A stretch of DNA of 64,000 bases, taken from contig CM060478.1 of the NCBI GenBank assembly GCA_030544235.1, positions 1,597,727-1,661,726 of the forward strand, read 5' to 3'. The position numbers and the translations under genes were made by a program. This DNA is from Lepturacanthus savala (taxonomy: Eukaryota > Chordata > Actinopteri > Scombriformes > Trichiuridae). Below are positions 58,640-64,000 of the stretch, one piece after another (the stretch's first letter is position 1; each line of letters begins with the position of its first letter). The notes beneath the pieces are model-generated. The model had not been told where the DNA came from, did not search any database, and was given only the letters and a program-made list of their open reading frames with translations.

Positions 58640-59100
58640 GGTTAGGCCTGGTTAAAGTGGTCCACTTTCACACCTCCAAATCCAACAAAAACTGGTCCGA
58701 TTGATGTTTCATCAGTGTTTTATCTTTGCACGAATTCTAACTTTGCTACTTGCTTTTATCTTTGTGTATTACATCCTCTGTATTGGCCATTTTTGGCAAA
58801 ATACCCAATTCTATATCTGCAGATGGACTGAAGTCATTGAAGATGCATAGTTTGTCATTTCAGGCAGAGGAGACGCTATTTTCAGGAATGAATGTCGTCA
58901 TATGGGACGAACTTTGTTCCAAAGACCCACAAGGTAGCTATGAAATAATTAGTATCTCCTCATTTGGACCTGAGTTCACATTCTCACCAAAGGGACCACA
59001 CCAAAGTTTGTCATTTGCGAGTCAAGTGGACCGAGACCACCTCGTTTTGGAGGTCTCGGTCCACTTGAAAATGAGATTGGTACCACTCAAACCGGGCATG
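58640..59100 (-). mobile_element. TTTCACACC-ended element family D, copy 3
   Basis: 'ggtccactttcacacctcca' at the left is the inverted match of the right end of copy 2; 'ggccatttttggcaaaatac' matches 15905-15930 reversed; 'ttgttccaaagacccacaag' matches copy 1 reversed. Near its other end lies the 16-bp perfect hairpin at 59023-59067. A 117-codon frame across it is fortuitous. Confidence 0.65.
59023..59067. repeat. Perfect 16-bp hairpin in family D copy 3
   Basis: CAAGTGGACCGAGACC (59023-59038), 13-nt loop, then GGTCTCGGTCCACTTG (59052-59067). Probably the subterminal palindrome of the element. Confidence 0.95.
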
Positions 59101-59451
59101 TAATAATGATATCCAGGGAAAGCAAAACCCTCAGAGACACTGTGAGACAGAGACCCAAGACCAAAAGACGGTTGACAAAAGCAGTGAGAACCATAGAGAA
59201 AATCAATAATAAAAAAAACTACCAATAATGAGAAGAAATTCTTATGAACGAAACAGGAATGTCTTAAAATGATAGAATGCAGAAAGCACCTAGAGCAGTT
59301 TTTACTAGCGAAACCAATCATTAGTGCATCCAGGGGGGATGGACCACATTTATTATTGATGATGTTTTCTTTTTAAAATATTGTTATATGTTGAAGTTGT
59401 AGCTAATCTGAACTCCAAAATAAAGTATATAGAAGATTATCCTCCTTGCAC
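59101..59451. other. No gene recognised
   Basis: Background DNA; a 99-codon minus-strand frame reaches into the family D copy and matches nothing known. Confidence 0.35.
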
Positions 59452-59454
59452 GTC

Positions 59455-59486
<32 letters not shown>
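59452..59486. repeat. (CTAT)n microsatellite
   Basis: About eight perfect CTAT units. Confidence 0.95.
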
Positions 59487-59509
59487 CATTTAGTTTGTAG
59501 AACTTGTTG

Positions 59510-60140
59510 GTTTTTCTTGTTGTTGGACAAACATTCCTGTCTCCTGACTTGTCGACAGCAGTTTCCCTGTTTCCTCCTCAGCTCCTCAGTAATCCTCCAG
59601 TAGTCTGCTGACTTCATTATATTCAGTCACGATTAGTGTAACATTAATAACGACTTGGAAATGAGAAATTTGTATTATTATGTTTCCACACTCGCTCCCA
59701 ACTGGAAAAAAAACTGCAGCTAATTGGCTGTTAGTTTGATTACCTCATGGAAAAACAGAGGAGACAAGCAAGACTAAAAAACACTCGCTAATTAAATGAA
59801 TACCAGCAGTTTGAATTTAAAGATGTCCACAGCCTTTTTATTATGTATTTATTATATTTCTTTCTTTGTTTCTGGGTACACGACTTCCTGAGTACCAACG
59901 GATCCATTCATGGTATTAGAAACTGGGCCCAGACCAAACCTTCTTGCAGTGGAATAAATTAAATTATTTCATTTCGTCAATGTAGCCATGAGATTTGTAT
60001 TGACGAGACGCCTCAGTGCTCGGCCTGTTATTCAGAAATCAGTAACTGGCAGCTCCCCAGGCTGCAGCCGGTGGCTTCTCTGACTCCGACCTGCGGTTCT
60101 GTCTGTGGAGACGAGTGGAAGGGAACAACAGTGCATGTCA
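59510..60140. promoter_or_regulatory. Candidate conserved noncoding block
   Basis: About 630 bp without repeats, GC-richer at its right end. Words: 'gattagtgtaacattaataa', 'gctaattggctgttagtttg', 'cactcgctaattaaatgaat', 'ggctgcagccggtggcttct'. Several ATTA-type sites. No frame. Confidence 0.33.
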
Positions 60141-60378
60141 GCGCTTCAGTCAAATTAACACATTGATATCTGATAGAGTTCTTACAGAGTCCTTACACAA
60201 CTAGATCTGCACAGCCCTGTACAACACTACACAACTCAATTAGATTGGAAACAAGCACGTCTTTTATCTATCTATCCTTTGTTCCACGCAACCCTCCTCC
60301 TCCTAATATGGAAATTTGTCAATGTATCATCTGAACCAGTGGCTTGCAGGCCCAAATGTTGACAAATGTTTGCCCCAT
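60141..60378. other. Spacer, no feature
   Basis: No array or element end seen. Confidence 0.4.
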
Positions 60379-60600
60379 GGGAGCCAAAGTGTGTGCTAAA
60401 GTGCTCTCTTGGGATCTAAAATGGGTGTTAAAGTGCCCTCTTTGGAGCAAAAATGTGTTAAGTGCCCTCTTGGGGATGAACAAGCATGTTAAAGTGCCCT
60501 TTTGAGAGCTAAAACTTGCTGAAGTGCCCTGTAGGGAGCTAAAATGTGTGTTAAATCATCTTCTTGGTAACTAAAAAGAATGTTAAAGTGTCTATTGTAT
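60379..60600. repeat. Degenerate 30-32 bp tandem repeat
   Basis: Seven diverged units of the form 'gggagctaaaatgtgtg' + 'ttaaagtgccctctt'. AAAGTGCCCT recurs at about 60433, 60491 and variants at 60402, 60460, 60525. The low similarity suggests an old array. Confidence 0.85.
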
Positions 60601-60719
60601 AACATCCAACATGTCTATTATAACCTTTTCAGTGGTGAGGACTTAGAAACTTAGTTAAAACTAAAGTGAAATTGAGAACCCTGTTCTATTCTGGGTTGTA
60701 ACTATAGAACGACTTGATG

Positions 60720-61290
60720 GCATCAGTCAAACGTAATTGTAGGACGTTTCTGAGTAAATTCTCTGCCCTTGTCATATTTCTTGGCCGCCCCATAAGCAAC
60801 TAACACTTCTACAAATACAGCCGACAAATACAGCCATCTTTTCACAGAATAACTCAAGGCGAGCCGCTGTCCAGGCCTTTCAAAACCCAGCTCCCCCAAA
60901 AACATTCCATTAGATGAACGATTCCCTGGGTCTGCTTCAGAGGAGCCATTCATAGCACCTGGCCAAGGTGAGAGCAGGCTCTGGATTTATAGACGAGTAC
61001 GCATCACCTCAAGGTGAACCAGCTAGTAATGAAACTATCTCTGCCCTCAAAGAGTCTCTCTACCTCATTTTCACATCGACTATAAAACCGAAATACGTCC
61101 GGAATCAAGGATGCTGCCGGCTCCCGCTTCTATTTTCTACGGGAACGAGGCTGGGAGACGTCGAAGGGGCCTGGGCGACGTCGTCGGATCGTTCCGCGAG
61201 TCTTTTAGACGCCTTTAAATCTCACTGAGGAGAGGCGAGCCCGGAGCATTTGGGACGTAATGAGGGTGAGTTATTGAAAAGACAAAATCA
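60720..61290. promoter_or_regulatory. CpG-dense candidate regulatory region
   Basis: Single-copy DNA ending in a cluster of 11 CpG in 73 bp (61141-61213), unusual for this AT-rich window. Two GACGTC sites lie 20 bp apart (61157-61162 and 61177-61182). A short TATAAAA (61081-61086 area, 'gactataaaaccgaaa') lies 60 bp before the cluster. Could be a small CpG island, a promoter of an unannotated transcript, or a conserved enhancer. An 86-codon frame (60968-61228) ends in it but matches nothing known. Confidence 0.4.
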
Positions 61291-61639
61291 CATAAAACGG
61301 ACAGATGACTGGTCATCAAAGTGCGCCAAAAGATAAAGGGGAACATAAAATACATTTTGTGGATTGTAGGACACGGGCTTTAAAGTTGTTTGTGGAGCTG
61401 TGTGTGTGTGTGGACAGGGATGCATGTCGCTGTGCATATTTATGGCCATTTGTGTAATCATATAGCCGCAGGGTGATAAACTTTAGATGTTGAAGGAGTT
61501 TGGTTCACTTCAGATCTTCATCATCTCTTGATGGGACATTTGATTTAGAGAGGAGGGCGAAAATACAGTGTTAAATACATTTTATCAAAAAAAGACCAGG
61601 ACCAATTTCACAACAGCAGTAATATCAGAAGTGGACATT
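61291..61639. other. No gene recognised
   Basis: Short GT-rich piece at 61398-61412; otherwise background. Confidence 0.4.
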
Positions 61640-63380
61640 AGTTTACTGCAGCTGGATGACATAAAAAAAAAGCCTTGCATGAAATGAAGAGTATAAAAGT
61701 AAAGAGAAGCCTTCTGATCATCCTCAGTACTGTTTTGACGACATTGACGTCTAATTGTTGTAATAGAAGCATTAACATTATTTTTCAAGCATCCCACTTC
61801 TTAGATATGTTTTGTTTAGTAGTGGTTCTTCACTATTATTCAAACATGCCACTTTCATGCTCCCATACATCATAACATGCCTGATCAGAGAATACTTCAG
61901 CCACATAGGATATGAGACACTGGGGAAATGTCCAAACTGTTAGCCATCAGAAACTGTCGTTTTAAAAAAAAGCATATGCTAGCCTTCAGTTATCTGATAC
62001 CAATGCTCATGTGTGATTTATAAAGCTGTTTGTACTGCTCAAATATCAGTGTAAGAACCAGTGTTGATAAATGAGGTAGAATAAGAGTCATTTAAATGTC
62101 ACTAAAATGTTCACAGTTTACCTGCCTATCTATCTACCTGGTTATCTACCTAGGTAGCAACTTACCTCCATCTATCTAGCTATCTACTTACTTTTCTTTA
62201 CCTACCTACCTCCCTACCTACCTACCTACCTACCTACCTACCTAGCTAGCTATATCTACCTAGCTACCTACTTACTTTTCTTTACCTCCCTACCTACCTA
62301 CCTACCTACCTACCTACCTACCTACCTAGCTAGCTAGCTAGCTAGCTATATCTACCTAGCTACCTACTTACTTTTCTCTACCTACCTAGCTATCTACCTA
62401 TACCTAGCTATACGTACCTACATAACCTCCCTAGCTGTATCTACCTATAGCTACCTACCTACTGACCTACCTAGCTACCTACCTACCTATACCTACCTAG
62501 GTACCTACTTACTTTTCTCTACCTACCTACCTACTTATCTGCCTATGCCTACCTATACCTACCTACCTACCTACCTACCTACCTACCTAGCTAGCTAGCT
62601 ATATCTACCTATCTAGCTACCTACTTACTTTTCTCTACCTGCCTAGCTATCTACCTATACCTAGCTATACATATCTAGCTACCTAGCTGTATCTACCTAT
62701 CTGGCTATGTCTACCTCTACGTACCTACCTACCTACCTACCTACTTATCTACCTACCTACCTATACGTACCTACCTACGTACCTACCTACCTACCCACCT
62801 ACTTACCCACCTACCTACCTACCTACCTACCTACCTATTTACCTATACCTACCTATCTACCTACCTACCTACCTACCTACCTACTTATCTACCTACCTAC
62901 CTATACGTACCTACCTACCTACCTACCTACCTACCCACCTACTTACCCACCTACCTACCTATCTACCTACCTACCTACCTACCTACTTATCTACCTACCT
63001 ACCTATACGTACCTACCTACCTATCTACCTACCTACCTACCCACCTACTTACCCACCTACCTACCTACCTATACGTACCTACCTACCTACCTACCCACCT
63101 ACTTACCCACCTACCTACCTACCTATACGTACCTACCTACCTACCTACCTACCTACCTACCTACCTACCCACCTACTTACCCACCTACCTACCTATTTAC
63201 CTATCTTCTACATCCAGCCCCATGGACGGCAGCCAGAGATGACAGAGACCAGACACATGTCTGGGTAGACTATCACAACTCTCACAAAACAAGATGCTCT
63301 GTCGGAATATTGACACTAAAAAAGTGTTGGAAATCCAGCATGTCTAAATAGAGACTTATAAAGTATAAAGGTATCATATA
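61640..63380 (+). mobile_element. Array-bearing element F, copy 3
   Basis: Left blocks 'tgacgtctaattgttgtaat', 'ttcaagcatcccact', 'cataggatatgagacactgg', 'tttataaagctgtttgtact', 'gaaccagtgttgataaatga'; then a CTAC array; then 'ccccatggacggcagcc', 'gggtagactatcacaactct', 'attgacactaaaaaagtg' and 'tctaaatagagac'. Same strand and order as copy 1, with the longest array of the three. Confidence 0.75.
62121..63207. repeat. (CTAC)n array with two higher-order patterns
   Basis: In the first half 'tagctacctacttacttttct(c/t)tacc'-type blocks recur at about 62190, 62270, 62365, 62510 and 62625, joined by CTAGCTAGCTAG. In the second half blocks with TATACGTACC and 'cccacctacttacccacc' recur every 90-120 bp. 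A 214-codon Tyr-Leu-Pro-Thr frame is translation of the array. Confidence 0.96.
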
Positions 63381-64000
63381 AAGGGATGTCAGAAATAAGC
63401 CGGAGGGCCTCAAATGTGTTATAGGGTGGTTCAGTTTTTATGTTTTTACATTTCAATATTTCAATGTGTATTTGCACTGTCTTTACCTTTAATACTGACA
63501 GAAAATGTTAGAACCCACCTTCAAATCTCCACTGCAAGGACAACAGATCATATAATATAGACACTGTCAAATTTTAAATACTATGTCTATTTCTGTGTGT
63601 GCAGGACTATTTTCTACTTCTACTTAAAAATGAAAAGATGTAACTGTGGTATAATGGTTGAAGTTATTGGTAAGAAAAGACAAATAACAATGCTGAATAT
63701 GTCATGGCACAAACTCTGTGTAGTGATGCAGCACAAACAGCCAAACACAGCAGTGACAACATAATACATTACAGCATCTAACCAGAGGCTGACATTTACA
63801 GCTACGCTGCTGTTTAGACTTAGAGAAAGAGAAAATGGTCGGTACAGCTGTGTCCTTCAGGCACGTCCTTCCATAATAAAAATGACAAGAAACAAAATAC
63901 AAAAAAACGTTTTTGTAGAGTAAGTGGCTGTTATTCATAAGAGGAGAGGCGTTTAAACCCTAGTTATTCAACTTTATATTCAAATGTGGTGAGAAATGTA
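63381..64000. other. No gene recognised
   Basis: Background DNA to the window edge; no array, element end or exon signature. Confidence 0.4.

Noticed and set aside
58750..59103. 117-codon gene
   Set aside because: Lies across family D copy 3 and its hairpin; no homologue recognised.
62707..63351. 214-codon Tyr-Leu-Pro-Thr open frame
   Set aside because: Translation of the CTAC array in element F copy 3, with a short non-repeat tail.

Overview
The window looks like AT-rich intergenic or intronic DNA from a teleost (spiny-rayed-type) fish. I find no convincing host protein-coding exon, tRNA or rRNA. The call rests on the mix of repeats: Tc1-like transposase remains, several fish LINE tails, a tRNA-like SINE, hAT and piggyBac-type miniature elements, and very long tetranucleotide arrays. 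The organism was not identified by comparison with any database; species level cannot be given.

Layout. 0-9 kb: a diverged multi-unit repeat (about 1-1500), a CCAT array split by a hAT-type element (2.1-3.5 kb), an ACTGTAAAAC-ended element, the first copies of several dispersed families, a piggyBac-type MITE, then a 600-bp AT tract. 9.6-17 kb: CA repeats, a 1-kb GGTT array ending in a LINE 3' tail, another piggyBac-type MITE, and two copies of a TTTCACACC-ended element. 17-24 kb: mosaic old repeats, GC-richer blocks and a LINE fragment. 24.7-36.9 kb: two direct copies of an element carrying a (CTAT/CTAC)n array; between them a hAT-type MITE and a dead Tc1-like transposase. 37-50 kb: CAG array, second ACTGTAAAAC-family minisatellite, two more piggyBac-type MITEs, and a 38-bp minisatellite of exactly 19 units. 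50-59 kb: an endonuclease-containing LINE coding relic broken by a later insertion, a SINE relic, and an inverted pair of one repeat family around a LINE fragment. 59-64 kb: GC-richer single-copy blocks, then the third copy of the array-bearing element.

Between the repeats lie roughly 15 stretches that are non-repetitive within the window, GC-richer and rich in homeobox/POU-like words. They resemble the conserved noncoding elements found around developmental genes, but this is inference from texture only and needs a genome alignment. The most distinctive signals are (1) the three same-strand copies of a roughly 1.5-1.9 kb element with an internal tetranucleotide array, (2) the very homogeneous 38-bp minisatellite, (3) a group of small TTAA-flanked elements, and (4) two perfect hairpins. 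Open frames seen in the window are explained by simple repeats, transposon remains or chance.
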